Notes: generated by a model not told the origin, from the letters alone. 64,000 nucleotides of DNA from Comamonas testosteroni ATCC 11996 (GCF_000241525.1 NZ_AHIL01000032.1:186001-250000), one strand, 5' to 3'; numbered from the stretch's first letter, positions 8,957-15,891 are shown. Numbers and translations are program-made.

Positions 8957-9310
8957 TCAGGCAAACAGCTCGAGCTGCCCAAGCGGTAGTGGTGCGGGCT
9001 GGTTCAGCCAGGCGGTGATGAAGGTTTTGTAGAGCGGCGGCGGTATGCACGAGGCTATCCATCCGCCGCTAACGTTTCGGGACTGCTCGCTGATCTCAAA
9101 CAAGTGCCAATGCTCATTGATCCGAGCACGCAAGGCCGTGGCCCATGGGTTCATGCTGGGCTTGTACTTTTCTGGAAGCGGGCAACTCAACTCAATAGTC
9201 CCGTCGGGCAAAGTGCGGAGTAGCTCAGGTGCTTCCTGCATTCTCAAAGTGACCTTGTCTAGCAGCTTGCCTAGTTTTGCGTCTTGGTCGGCATCGATGT
9301 TGAGTCGCAT
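8957..9310 (-). CDS. Hypothetical phage protein
   Basis: 117 aa, no domain recognised. It begins MRLNIDADQDAKLGKLLDKV and ends with a Pro/Leu-rich tail (APLPLGQLELFA). The start is placed at 9310, just downstream of a terminator. It appears to be a single-gene leftward unit between a terminator and the Lar operon. Confidence 0.6.
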   Translation of the reverse strand: MRLNIDADQDAKLGKLLDKVTLRMQEAPELLRTLPDGTIELSCPLPEKYKPSMNPWATALRARINEHWHLFEISEQSRNVSGGWIASCIPPPLYKTFITAWLNQPAPLPLGQLELFA

Positions 9311-9325
9311 AGGGCTCCAGAAAGC

Positions 9326-9351
9326 AAAAAGCCCGCTCTTCAAGGCGGGCT
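9326..9351 (-). terminator. Leftward terminator
   Basis: AGCCCGC / GCGGGCT stem followed by T5 on the minus strand. It is one of a family of near-identical AGCCCGC terminators in this region (also 9972, 13006, 15347, 18925). Confidence 0.7.
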
Positions 9352-9396
9352 GGTTGGTGGATGGTTGAATGAGGCTTTCAACCTCAGGAAACAACA

Positions 9397-9942
9397 ATGC
9401 GTTTTTCGAGAAGCTCTCTAATTCGTACTGCTGCGTTGACCGTGGTTACAGCGGGAGTTGCTGCGCTGTATGGCTGCGCTGTCTCTGTGCCTAAGGGCAT
9501 ACAGCCTGTGGCTGGCTTTGATGCCAAGCGCTACATGGGAACTTGGTACGAGCTGGCCCGCATAGAGCACAGTTTTGAAAAAGGTCTGACCCAGGTCTCT
9601 GCGCAGTACAGCCTCAACGACGATGGCACCGTGGCCGTGGTCAATCGAGGCTATGACGCATCGAAGAAGGAATGGCGTCAAGCCAACGGCAAGGCGCGAT
9701 TCCTGAGCGATCCCAGCGTCGCGGCGCTCAAGGTGTCTTTCTTCGGTCCGTTCTACGGTGGCTACAACGTGGTGAGTCTGGATGACCAGTATCAGACGTC
9801 TTTGGTGATTGGCAACAGCCTCGACTACTTCTGGCTGCTTTCCCGAAGCAAGAGCATCCCTGAGCAGCAATTTAGGCGATTGCTGGAGAAGGCCCAATCG
9901 CTCGGTGTGGACCTGAGCCAAGTCCAGGTTGTCCCACAGTAG
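9397..9942 (+). CDS. blc: Bacterial lipocalin, outer-membrane lipoprotein
   Basis: 181 aa lipoprotein of the Blc family, which binds lipids or lysophospholipids at the outer membrane under envelope stress. It shows a lipoprotein signal ending in ALYGC (about residue 27), the lipocalin first-strand motif YMGTWYELARI (about 46-56), and the later NVVSLDDQYQTSLV and DYFWLLSR segments. It is the only rightward gene among leftward early phage genes, so it looks like a moron for lysogenic conversion. The start ATG 9397 has only a weak ribosome site. Confidence 0.85.
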   Translation: MRFSRSSLIRTAALTVVTAGVAALYGCAVSVPKGIQPVAGFDAKRYMGTWYELARIEHSFEKGLTQVSAQYSLNDDGTVAVVNRGYDASKKEWRQANGKARFLSDPSVAALKVSFFGPFYGGYNVVSLDDQYQTSLVIGNSLDYFWLLSRSKSIPEQQFRRLLEKAQSLGVDLSQVQVVPQ

Positions 9943-9971
9943 CTAGACAATTTTCAGCTCCAGAGAATGAG

Positions 9972-9994
9972 AAAAGCCCGCTCAGTGGCGGGCT
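9972..9994 (-). terminator. Leftward terminator
   Basis: AGCCCGC / GCGGGCT stem plus T4 on the minus strand, just after the broken mini-gene at 10018-10131. Confidence 0.65.
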
Positions 9995-10017
9995 GTGATC
10001 CTGTAAGTATGTGCCTG

Positions 10018-10131
10018 TTAGTGGCGGCAAGGAGGTAGGTGACCTTGCTCCTCTTTGAGGCTTCAGAAAGGGCGCGCCGCAGCTTCAGCAGCACTTGGCG
10101 GCATTGATTCTGTCATGTCGATGCTGTTCAT
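10018..10131 (-). pseudogene. Frameshifted copy of the 38-aa zinc-ribbon mini-gene
   Basis: Nucleotide-level copy of the gene at 13054-13170. The ATG and final TAA positions are conserved, but one-base and two-base deletions shift the frame, and the frame equivalent to the intact copy reads TGC TGC TGA. From the retained ATG only 22 residues are coded before a stop. The surrounding order (terminator, mini-gene, terminator, 60-aa gene) is the same in both copies. Confidence 0.6.
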
Positions 10132-10155
10132 AAAAAAGCCCGCCCGAAGGCGGGC
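10132..10155 (-). terminator. Leftward terminator after the 60-aa gene
   Basis: GCCCGCC / GGCGGGC stem with a CGAA loop and T6 on the minus strand. Confidence 0.75.
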
Positions 10156-10179
10156 AATGGCAATAGGGTGGAAGAACCT

Positions 10180-10362
10180 CTAGGTCTTGTTCCGGCCTCG
10201 ATAGTCGAGGTCGCTGGCAGAGTAGTTCTCGCGCTTGCGCCAGTCCATCTGTACGGGGCCGGCATGGTCGGCGGGATAGGTGATGCGTTCCTTCTCTCGG
10301 CTGAGCTCCCATCGCTTGGCCTCCACGATATGGTGAACGGCGGGTTTTTTAGTTGTGCTCAT
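10180..10362 (-). CDS. Small basic/charged protein, family copy 1
   Basis: 60 aa, unknown function. It has two close paralogues at 13218-13400 and 62146-62331. Conserved core: a V-H-H/R-I/V-V-E/D-A-K start, WELSREKERITYP, a GPVQM-W-RKRENYSA segment, and DLDYRGR at the end. The protein is highly charged, with no membrane segment or signal. It has its own downstream terminator and lies divergent from the cold-shock-like module. The third copy outside the prophage suggests a host family recruited by the phage or the reverse. Confidence 0.75.
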   Translation of the reverse strand: MSTTKKPAVHHIVEAKRWELSREKERITYPADHAGPVQMDWRKRENYSASDLDYRGRNKT

Positions 10363-10526
10363 GGCTAAGACTCTCAGTAGATTGCAGAACAGTTGATCCC
10401 ACGGTACAGGGTTACCGCAGGCAGGTCTATCGATTTCTTGTTAGAAAGAGCAGGGGGGAGATTTGGCTCAAGCACCACTCCCTTGTCGGCGCTGCATGTT
10501 GTAAACCAAAGGTCTTTCACTTCACC

Positions 10527-10766
10527 TATACTGGTTCCACTCGCTGTTTAGGCCGTTCGCCCCAACAGTGCCTGTCTGACACCATTGCCGCCCCTTGGCC
10601 GCAGGTAGCCGCTCTTCTCGCAAAGCACGCGGTGGTCACTCCCCTCTAGGCGAACTCCCCAGATCCTGAACATCCTTATGGATCTGCGTTGCCCCCTGAA
10701 TTCACAGCGGGCCTGCCCTATCTCACTTGATGGTCTGCGCAATCGTGCGTGCGGCCGTCCATTTTC
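10527..10766 (+). promoter_or_regulatory. Conserved leader RNA of cold-shock-like module, copy A
   Basis: A TATACT -10 box (10527-10532) is followed by about 230 bases of untranslated DNA that match 13552-13791 at roughly 90% identity with the same length. Internal stems occur in both copies: GTTCGCC/GGCGAAC (long range) and CAGATCC/GGATCTG, the latter with variable loop bases. No normal Shine-Dalgarno site precedes the downstream ATG. This looks like a structured 5' leader; I do not recognise it as a named RNA family. Confidence 0.6.
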
Positions 10767-10985
10767 ATGCTGCACAAAAACATTACAGAGCAGATTGGCC
10801 GCTACGTGGTCACACCTCTGACACAGCCGAGCACCAGCGGCCAATTCCTGGCTGCCGTTTCCATTCGCCGCGGCGCTTATGACCGCGTCATTCGATTTGT
10901 CCCTCAGTTTTCTAACGAGTCGCTCGCCTCTAACTATGCCCTGACCGAGGGGCGCAACATGGTGCTCAACCACAGTCTGAATTGA
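10767..10985 (+). CDS. 72-aa protein of cold-shock-like module, copy A
   Basis: 72 aa, unnamed family. It starts [15 protein letters not shown] and contains [13 protein letters not shown] and a [16 protein letters not shown] end. Copy B at 13792-14010 is about 75% identical, and most nucleotide differences between them are silent, so the protein is under selection. ATG 10767 is preferred over a GTG at 10749 because the equivalent ATG is conserved. It is first gene of a module with IF-1 and an RRM protein, so a role in translation or RNA handling at low temperature or stress is an inference from context only. Confidence 0.75.
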   Translation: MLHKNITEQIGRYVVTPLTQPSTSGQFLAAVSIRRGAYDRVIRFVPQFSNESLASNYALTEGRNMVLNHSLN

Positions 10986-11016
10986 GCGGCTGAATCCTTC
11001 ACTCACAGGAGCTAAT

Positions 11017-11289
11017 TTGGCAAAAGAAGAACTAATCGAGATGTCAGGACGAGTTGATGAAGTGCTGCCGGATGCGCGATTTCGCGTGACTCTGGAGAAC
11101 GGCCATCAGCTCATCGCATACAGCGGCGGAAAGATGCGCAAGCACCGCATCCGTGTGCTGGCGGGCGACAAAGTGACCGTTGAAATGTCGCCTTACGACC
11201 TGAACAAAGGACGAGTGACCTTTCGCCATCTTGCTCCACGCACTGGTGGCGCTCCTGGTGGCAATCCTGCCTTCAAGCGCCGTCGCTAA
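11017..11289 (+). CDS. infA: Translation initiation factor IF-1 paralogue
   Basis: 90 aa S1/OB-fold protein of the IF-1 family, which binds the ribosomal A site during initiation. It has the typical [19 protein letters not shown] start, LENGH, and the [16 protein letters not shown] core, then an Arg/Pro/Gly-rich tail longer than that of the usual 72-aa IF-1. The start is TTG 11017 with AGGAG five bases upstream. Burkholderiales commonly carry two infA genes, and this long-tailed type is the accessory one. It lies 31 bp after the 72-aa gene and 60 bp before the RRM gene, so probably the same transcript. Confidence 0.9.
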   Translation: MAKEELIEMSGRVDEVLPDARFRVTLENGHQLIAYSGGKMRKHRIRVLAGDKVTVEMSPYDLNKGRVTFRHLAPRTGGAPGGNPAFKRRR

Positions 11290-11349
11290 CCCTCTCAACC
11301 TCTTATTCGCTCATCGCTGAAATGCATGAGCTCACTTTGAAAGAACACA

Positions 11350-11601
11350 ATGCAATCCAATCTTTATGTGACCAATCTCAGCTACACGGTTGACAGCGAT
11401 GCCCTGCGCGCACATTTCGGCAGCTGCGGTGATGTCGTTGCCGCTGACATCATCATGGACCGTGAAACCGGCCGCTCGCGCGGCTTTGGCTTCGTTGAAA
11501 TGGGCACTCAAGAGCAGGCCCAGAAAGCGATCGAAACACTGAATGACCAGCCGCTTGGCGGTCGCGCACTGGGAGTGGCCTTGGCCCGTCCACGCAAATA
11601 A
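11350..11601 (+). CDS. RRM-type RNA-binding protein, copy A
   Basis: 83 aa consisting of a single RNA recognition motif. RNP2 reads LYVTNL (residues 5-10) and RNP1 reads RGFGFVEM (about 43-50). Such single-RRM proteins are cold-regulated RNA chaperones in cyanobacteria and proteobacteria. Copy B at 14144-14395 is about 70% identical. It closes the 72-aa/IF-1/RRM operon and is followed by a terminator. Confidence 0.92.
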   Translation: MQSNLYVTNLSYTVDSDALRAHFGSCGDVVAADIIMDRETGRSRGFGFVEMGTQEQAQKAIETLNDQPLGGRALGVALARPRK

Positions 11602-11623
11602 TCTTCTTCGATCTGTAAGAAGG

Positions 11624-11650
11624 GCTCACGCCAAAAGCGTGAGCTTTTTT
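11624..11650 (+). terminator. Terminator of cold-shock-like module A
   Basis: GCTCACGC / GCGTGAGC 8-bp stem followed by T6. Confidence 0.85.
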
Positions 11651-11681
11651 CTTTTGCAGCCTCTCTTCCCGCAAGAGCAAC

Positions 11682-11942
11682 TCAAGAGACAAGCTTCTTG
11701 ATTTCCTGAAGCTGAACCTCCAGCCAGCCCGCCTTGATGGCCAGCTCTTTGCATTGCTGCGCTGCCTCTTGAAGGATGTAGGGTTTGATGCCCGAGACGC
11801 GCCAGCCCTTGTGCACGGACACCGCATCCGCCTTGGCAGCCAGGCGGCGCTGGCGCTCGAGCTCCATTCCTTGGGCTCGCATGGCGGCCATGCGGGAATC
11901 GGTGATGGGGTCGCCGTTGTGATTCACGAAAGTCAGACTCAT
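11682..11942 (-). CDS. Hypothetical protein
   Basis: 86 aa. It has no recognised domain. It begins MSLTFVNHNGDPITDSRMAA and continues with a Met/Ala/Arg helix and a helical C-terminus (GWLEVQLQEIKKLVS). ATG 11942 is chosen for its GGAGG site. It lies downstream of rdgC on the same strand but is separated from it by a terminator. Confidence 0.6.
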   Translation of the reverse strand: MSLTFVNHNGDPITDSRMAAMRAQGMELERQRRLAAKADAVSVHKGWRVSGIKPYILQEAAQQCKELAIKAGWLEVQLQEIKKLVS

Positions 11943-11954
11943 GGGAGCCTCCAA

Positions 11955-11981
11955 AGAAAAATGCCCGCGGTGTGGCGGGCA
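11955..11981 (-). terminator. Leftward terminator after rdgC
   Basis: TGCCCGC / GCGGGCA stem then a T-rich tail on the minus strand, 20 bp beyond the rdgC stop. Confidence 0.65.
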
Positions 11982-12001
11982 GGGGATTAATGAGTGAGTG
12001 G

Positions 12002-12988
12002 CTAGAACGGGCTTTCGCCTGGAGACGTATCAGTTGGAGCGGCCTTCGGGCCGGTCGTGCTGGCGCTGGTTGCCAGTGAGGAGGGCAGGTCGCTCAGGCG
12101 AGTTCTGCCTTCGCCGCCCAGTGCTTCGATCAGATCGGGGATCAGGCGCGACAGCTCGCCGGTGGCAATCGCCACATCAGTATCAAAGCCGCTGTCGTCC
12201 TTGCTGTTGCCGTCCATGACCGCATCCAGCAGCACGATGTTCTTGATCTGCAGGCCTTCGGTCAGCACAAAGCTCACACGGTCGTCCCAGGTCATCGCCA
12301 GCTTGGTGGGCAGCTTGCCGTGCTCGATGTGCTGGCGCACCTCATCAATATCCAGCGGGTGGCGCGCATAGCGCACGACAGCCTTTGATTCGTCTGCGGC
12401 TTTCAGCTCCGTCTCGCGGTCGGCGGTGAAGCCGGTGGGTGGCTCCTGGGTCATCAGCCAATGCGCCATGGCGGCCTGTGGGCTGGTCTGGGTGTCCAGC
12501 AGTGCCAGGGCGAAGCCGGGCAGGCCTTCGACCAGCAGCGAGACCACCTCGTCGGCGCGGCCTTGAGCGCTGGTATCGAGCACCAGCGTGTGGGCCTGCG
12601 GGTCGATCCAGGCCCACATGCTGCCTTGCTTGGTAAAGGCCATGGGCAGCAGATCCAGCTTGGCCTCGTCCTTGAGCTCGCGCTTTTCCTTCTTGCCGGG
12701 CTTGCGGCCTTCGGTCTTTTCGATGTGCTCGGCTTTCTCGTTGACCTTGCGATTGAGCACGCTGGCCGGCAGCACCTTGGCCTCGGTCATGAAGCGCATG
12801 ACCCACTGCCCGGCCACGGACTCGACCAGCGGCCCGTGCTGCTCGCCGCGCGGTGGCACCCAGCCAACGGAGCGCTCCTGTGTGGCGCCGCATTCGGCAA
12901 AGACTGTCTTCTGCAGGGCATCCTCCAGCGCCTGCAGATCGCCTTGCCAGCTCTTGGCAATGCGGTAAATGATCATGCTCTTGAACAT
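12002..12988 (-). CDS. rdgC: Recombination-associated protein RdgC
   Basis: DNA-binding ring protein (328 aa) that modulates RecA activity. The N-terminus MFKSMIIYRI, the GWVPPRGE motif (about 40) and the RKPGKKEKRELKDEAKLDLLP region (about 90-110) are characteristic of the family. ATG 12988 is chosen by homology and by its position just after a terminator. The C-terminal 30 residues (SSLATSASTTGPKAAPTDTS) are low complexity. Prophage copies of rdgC occur in Burkholderiales and would affect RecA-dependent steps such as induction or recombination. Confidence 0.88.
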   Translation of the reverse strand: MFKSMIIYRIAKSWQGDLQALEDALQKTVFAECGATQERSVGWVPPRGEQHGPLVESVAGQWVMRFMTEAKVLPASVLNRKVNEKAEHIEKTEGRKPGKKEKRELKDEAKLDLLPMAFTKQGSMWAWIDPQAHTLVLDTSAQGRADEVVSLLVEGLPGFALALLDTQTSPQAAMAHWLMTQEPPTGFTADRETELKAADESKAVVRYARHPLDIDEVRQHIEHGKLPTKLAMTWDDRVSFVLTEGLQIKNIVLLDAVMDGNSKDDSGFDTDVAIATGELSRLIPDLIEALGGEGRTRLSDLPSSLATSASTTGPKAAPTDTSPGESPF

Positions 12989-13005
12989 CTGAACTCCAGA
13001 AATAG

Positions 13006-13029
13006 AAAAAGCCCGCTGATTGGCGGGCT
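13006..13029 (-). terminator. Leftward terminator
   Basis: AGCCCGC / GCGGGCT stem with T5 on the minus strand, upstream of rdgC. Confidence 0.7.
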
Positions 13030-13053
13030 CTGAAGTGGAGAGAGTGGAGGCCG

Positions 13054-13170
13054 TTAGTGGCCGCAAGGAAGTGGTTGACCTTGCTCTTCTTTGAAGTCTT
13101 CAGGAAGAGGCGCGCCGCAGCTTCCGCAGCGCTTGTCGGTGGTGGTATTTGTCATGCTGGTGATACTCAT
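13054..13170 (-). CDS. 38-aa zinc-ribbon mini-protein
   Basis: A 38-codon gene. It contains KRCGSCGAPLPEDF and ends LPCGH, giving Cys-x2-Cys and Cys-x-His pairs that could bind one zinc ion. It is flanked by terminators on both sides like its frameshifted copy at 10018-10131. Function unknown. The main reason to accept it is the conserved neighbourhood and intact Cys pattern. Confidence 0.5.
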   Translation of the reverse strand: MSITSMTNTTTDKRCGSCGAPLPEDFKEEQGQPLPCGH

Positions 13171-13194
13171 AAAAAAGCCCGCTCAATGGCGGGC
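13171..13194 (-). terminator. Leftward terminator after the 60-aa gene
   Basis: GCCCGC / GCGGGC stem followed by T6 on the minus strand. Confidence 0.7.
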
Positions 13195-13217
13195 AAAGGC
13201 AATTCTGTGGAGGCTCT

Positions 13218-13400
13218 CTAAATCTTGCTGCGGCCTCGGTAGTCAAGGTCGGTGGCGGAGTAGTTTTCTCGCTTGCGCCATTCCATTTGCACCGGGCCGG
13301 CATGTTCCGGAGGGTAGGTGATGCGCTCTTTTTCGCGACTGAGCTCCCATCGCTTGGCCTCCACGACATGGTGAACGGTTGATTTTTTAGTTTTGGTCAT
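13218..13400 (-). CDS. Small charged protein, family copy 2
   Basis: 60 aa paralogue of the genes at 10180-10362 and 62146-62331, about 80% identical to the first. It shares WELSREKERITYP, GPVQM and RKRENYSATDLDYRGR. ATG 13400 aligns with the starts of the other copies. As in copy 1, it faces away from a cold-shock-like module and is followed by a terminator and the zinc-ribbon mini-gene. Confidence 0.75.
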   Translation of the reverse strand: MTKTKKSTVHHVVEAKRWELSREKERITYPPEHAGPVQMEWRKRENYSATDLDYRGRSKI

Positions 13401-13551
13401 TGGTGAGGCTCTCTGTAAATATCCGAACGCTAGGCCCACAGTACATGGTTAATCCTTAGTGGTCTATCAATTTATTTTTTGAAGGCTTTGATGTGAGGGA
13501 CGTCTGGCCGGGAGAGCGGAAGATTTCCAACCAAAGGTCTTTCGGTTCACC

Positions 13552-13791
13552 TATACTGGCCTCACTCGCTGTTAAGGCCGTTCGCCCCAACAGTGCCTGT
13601 CTGACACCAATGCCGCCCCTTGGCCGCAGGTAGCCGCTCTTCTAGCAAAGCACGCGGTGGTCACACCCCTCTAGGCGAACTTCCCAGATCCTGAACATCC
13701 TCGCGGATCTGCGTTGCCCCCTGCACTTAGCACGGGCCTTCCCTATCTCATTTGACGGTCTGCGCAATCGTGCGTGCGATCGTTCGCTTTC
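13552..13791 (+). promoter_or_regulatory. Conserved leader RNA of cold-shock-like module, copy B
   Basis: Second copy of the leader at 10527-10766: TATACT box at 13552-13557, the same ~230-base length, the same GTTCGCC/GGCGAAC and CAGATCC/GGATCTG stems. The leader is more conserved between copies than the coding sequence that follows it, which points to RNA-level selection. Confidence 0.6.
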
Positions 13792-14010
13792 ATGCTGCAC
13801 AAAAACACTACAGAGCAGATTGGCCGCTACGTGGTCACACCTCTCACCCAGACTGACGCAAGTGGTCAATTCACTGCTGCTGTCTCTATTCGTCGTGGTA
13901 CTTATGACCGAATCTTTCGGTTTATCCCGCATTTTTCTGATGAGTCGCTTGCCTCTAAATATGCTTTGGCTGAAGGCCGGAGCATGGTGCTTGGCCACCA
14001 GCTGAATTGA
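13792..14010 (+). CDS. 72-aa protein of cold-shock-like module, copy B
   Basis: 72 aa, paralogue of 10767-10985. It keeps [23 protein letters not shown] and the SLAS-YAL-EGR end. Codon use is AT-richer than copy A. No ribosome site is visible before ATG 13792. The IF-1 gene present in module A is absent here; 133 bp separate it from the RRM gene. Confidence 0.7.
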   Translation: MLHKNTTEQIGRYVVTPLTQTDASGQFTAAVSIRRGTYDRIFRFIPHFSDESLASKYALAEGRSMVLGHQLN

Positions 14011-14143
14011 GCTGCATCATTTTTCAACCCTCAGTAGAAGCTTTGGCTACTGACTAATCTTCACCAAAGCACTCTCGTGGTTCTCTTGGGAATCATCTTT
14101 CGCTCTGAAAAATAAGTAGCGAAATTCATTTAGAAGGTACTGT

Positions 14144-14395
14144 ATGCAAAGCAATCTCTACGTCTCCAATCTTGGCTATGGCATCGATCGCGAAACACTA
14201 AAATCACATTTTTCAAGCTGTGGGGATGTTATTTCCTCTGAAGTCATAATGGATCGAAATACAGGTCAATCGCGCGGCTTCGGCTTTGTTGAAATGGGCA
14301 CTGCTGCCCAAGCAAAAACAGCGATCGACTCCCTGAATGATCAGTCATTGGGTGGTCGAGTTATCTCTGTATCTCTAGCCAACACACGCAAGTAA
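14144..14395 (+). CDS. RRM-type RNA-binding protein, copy B
   Basis: 83 aa single RRM protein. RNP2 is LYVSNL and RNP1 is RGFGFVEM, as in copy A. It has an AAGG site 8 bases before ATG 14144. A bidirectional-looking terminator follows. Its coding sequence is AT-richer than copy A, so the two modules have had separate histories despite sitting 3 kb apart. Confidence 0.92.
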   Translation: MQSNLYVSNLGYGIDRETLKSHFSSCGDVISSEVIMDRNTGQSRGFGFVEMGTAAQAKTAIDSLNDQSLGGRVISVSLANTRK

Positions 14396-14409
14396 TTTTT
14401 ACTTGGCGT

Positions 14410-14444
14410 AAAAAAGCCCACATCTGTAAAGGTGTGGGCTTTTT
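14410..14444. terminator. Bidirectional terminator after RRM copy B
   Basis: AAAAAAGCCCACA ... TGTGGGCTTTTT: a stem with an A run on one side and a T run on the other, so it can end transcripts from the RRM gene and from the opposite strand. Confidence 0.8.
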
Positions 14445-14464
14445 GCATTTTTAAATTGTCGAGC

Positions 14465-14734
14465 TCAACGCTCTTCTTTGACGCACTTCACAATATTTTC
14501 GCTGACCCAAATGGCTGTCATTCCTGGGCAATGCCAGGCGCTAAGCGCTGAATTTTTGAATGCAGCAGTTGTTTCCTCAAACTTCTTTCCCGATTCGGGC
14601 TTACAGCCTCCCATGACCAGGCAAGTCAGCAGAACCGCCGAGGCGCTCAAGAAGAATCCTGCCCTCCAGAGGAGGTGGTTCCTGCTGCTTCGCCTCTTGG
14701 GTAGGTACTCAAGCTGGATTGGTGGCTTTGCCAT
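14465..14734 (-). CDS. Small membrane/lipoprotein-like protein with CPGM motif
   Basis: 89 aa. It has a basic N-terminus, a hydrophobic segment at about 26-43 ending in VMGGC that may be a lipobox, then a periplasmic tail with HCPGMTAIWVSENIVKCVKEE. The tail is clearly related to that of 14959-15156 (CPGM-A-W--E--V-C-KE). The paired Cys suggest a disulphide outside the cytoplasm. Function unknown; ribosome site weak. Confidence 0.55.
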   Translation of the reverse strand: MAKPPIQLEYLPKRRSSRNHLLWRAGFFLSASAVLLTCLVMGGCKPESGKKFEETTAAFKNSALSAWHCPGMTAIWVSENIVKCVKEER

Positions 14735-14958
14735 ACGCTTCAGTCTATGTTGATGGATGCGAACGCAACGGCCGCTATTGCACCCTTTGGCGCCTTAGAG
14801 CTCGCATGTTGATGACCTCCAATGGACGTCTGCGTAGCGAAGGCAAAAGCTCTGTCTGAAGACAGACTATTGCAATGAATTTTTCAATGCCTATTCTCTA
14901 TCCTTATGCGCAAGAAGAGCGAAAAGACTTCCTGCAAAAAGGTCATGTCATGCCCAAT

Positions 14959-15156
14959 CTAAGGTTGCTCTTTCAGGCATTGCACGGTCTTCTCGTCCAG
15001 CCACTCGGCATGCATGCCCGGGCAGGCGAACTCATCGCGCAGGCTTTGGGTGAAGGTTTTGGGTTCATCGGCTTGGGCATCGGGCGCGGACAGCCAGGCT
15101 GCGAGAAGCAGGGCGCCAACGATGACCAGCAGGGAGTCGACAATCGTCTTCAGCAT
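14959..15156 (-). CDS. Small exported protein with CPGM motif
   Basis: 65 aa. A hydrophobic segment (IVDSLLVIVGALLLAAWLS) ends near DAQA, giving a probable signal peptide, followed by a 35-residue tail with ACPGMHAEWLDEKTVQCLKEQ. It is paralogous to the tail of 14465-14734. A good AGGAG site precedes ATG 15156. It lies 33 bp after the 45-aa membrane gene on the same strand, probably co-transcribed. Confidence 0.65.
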   Translation of the reverse strand: MLKTIVDSLLVIVGALLLAAWLSAPDAQADEPKTFTQSLRDEFACPGMHAEWLDEKTVQCLKEQP

Positions 15157-15189
15157 GAGTCTCTCCTGTCAGTTTTCAAGGTTGAATGC

Positions 15190-15327
15190 TCAGAGGGGCC
15201 AGGCTTCTGGCGTGAGTGCGATCACCACGGCCGCGCCGACCAGGCAGAACAGGCCAAAGCCGGTGAGAGCCCATTGCGCGGCTATCAGCAGCTTTGTCGC
15301 AGGGGTATGGGGTGTCGATGAAGGCAT
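15190..15327 (-). CDS. 45-aa single-span membrane protein
   Basis: 45 aa. One hydrophobic segment (LLIAAQWALTGFGLFCLVGA and following) covers most of the protein. An AGGAG-type site precedes ATG 15327. Its own partial, degenerate copy lies at about 16093-16165. It precedes the CPGM gene in a leftward pair and follows a terminator. Confidence 0.5.
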   Translation of the reverse strand: MPSSTPHTPATKLLIAAQWALTGFGLFCLVGAAVVIALTPEAWPL

Positions 15328-15457
15328 GGAATCTCCTGAGGGCAAAGAAAAAGCCCGCGAGCGGTTGCTGCGGGCCTGGATAAAGAGCCGGTGACCTTTC
15401 GGGTCTGCCTGAGGAATGGTTCAGAGAGGGAGGGAGGAGATAAACCCCAGGCCCGGC
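15251..15457. repeat. Segmental duplication, part I, copy 1
   Basis: Matches 16093-16297 with scattered differences and small indels. It carries the end of the 45-aa gene, an AGCCCGC terminator and a GC-rich ACCCCAGGCCCGGC block. The second copy has lost the reading frame. Confidence 0.7.
15347..15375 (-). terminator. Leftward terminator
   Basis: GCCCGC / GCGGGC stem followed by T5 on the minus strand; repeated at about 16187-16216 in the duplicated segment. Confidence 0.6.
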
Positions 15458-15494
15458 TGGAAACTAGAATGGGTCATCAGACTGGAGGTGCTTC

Positions 15495-15731
15495 ATGACC
15501 CAGGAGGAATCTGGCGCATTCGCTGCGCTGTCGATGATCTTGACCGCAGTCGTCAAGGCGCTACCGCGCGAGACTGCCCATCAAGCGGCGAGAGAGCTGC
15601 GCGCTGCACAGCTGGATGCCAAGCATCAGGACGGGCCTGATAGAACGGACCCTGAATTCAGGCTTGGCCGCGATCACTTGGTGAATGCGTATCGCGAGCT
15701 TCTCAATAACGTTGCCGAGGGCAACGTCTAG
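15495..15731 (+). CDS. Hypothetical protein, rightward
   Basis: 78 aa, mostly helical and acidic. It starts MTQEESGAFAALSMILTAVV and includes PRETAHQAARELRAAQ. GGAGG lies 7 bases before ATG 15495. It sits between the two parts of a duplicated segment and is missing from the second copy, so it was either gained in copy 1 or deleted from copy 2. An antisense frame (15561-15791) also looks protein-like, but has no ribosome site. Confidence 0.5.
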   Translation: MTQEESGAFAALSMILTAVVKALPRETAHQAARELRAAQLDAKHQDGPDRTDPEFRLGRDHLVNAYRELLNNVAEGNV

Positions 15732-15766
15732 CTTGTCGGTGGTGTGAAGAAGTGAATCTGACTTGC

Positions 15767-15875
15767 CATCTGGCGTGACCACTGTCGCCACGACGCAAAG
15801 CGCCGAGTTCGTGACTGCCGCCAGCCCAGGCCCATTCCTGTGCTGCCATACCTGCTCGAGCAGTCACGCCAGATG
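15767..15875. repeat. 109-bp repeated element, copy 1, with inverted ends
   Basis: About 94% identical to 16369-16477. In this copy the ends form a perfect 13-bp inverted repeat (CATCTGGCGTGAC / GTCACGCCAGATG). Inside are a CACGA/TCGTG stem and a GCTCGAGC palindrome. No transposase or target duplication is visible. It may be a mobile miniature element or a structured RNA. Confidence 0.6.
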
Positions 15876-15891
15876 TCCCTGAATTCAGGGC

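Noticed and set aside
10548..11006. Leftward frame antisense to leader A and the 72-aa gene (and its equivalent at 13642-13998)
   Set aside because: The forward-strand protein shows silent-site divergence between copies; the antisense frames have no ribosome site and are not equal in length.
15561..15791. Leftward frame antisense to the 78-aa gene, reaching into the 109-bp element
   Set aside because: Protein-like in part but has no ribosome site and the frame is interrupted by a stop in the element copy 1; the forward gene has GGAGG.
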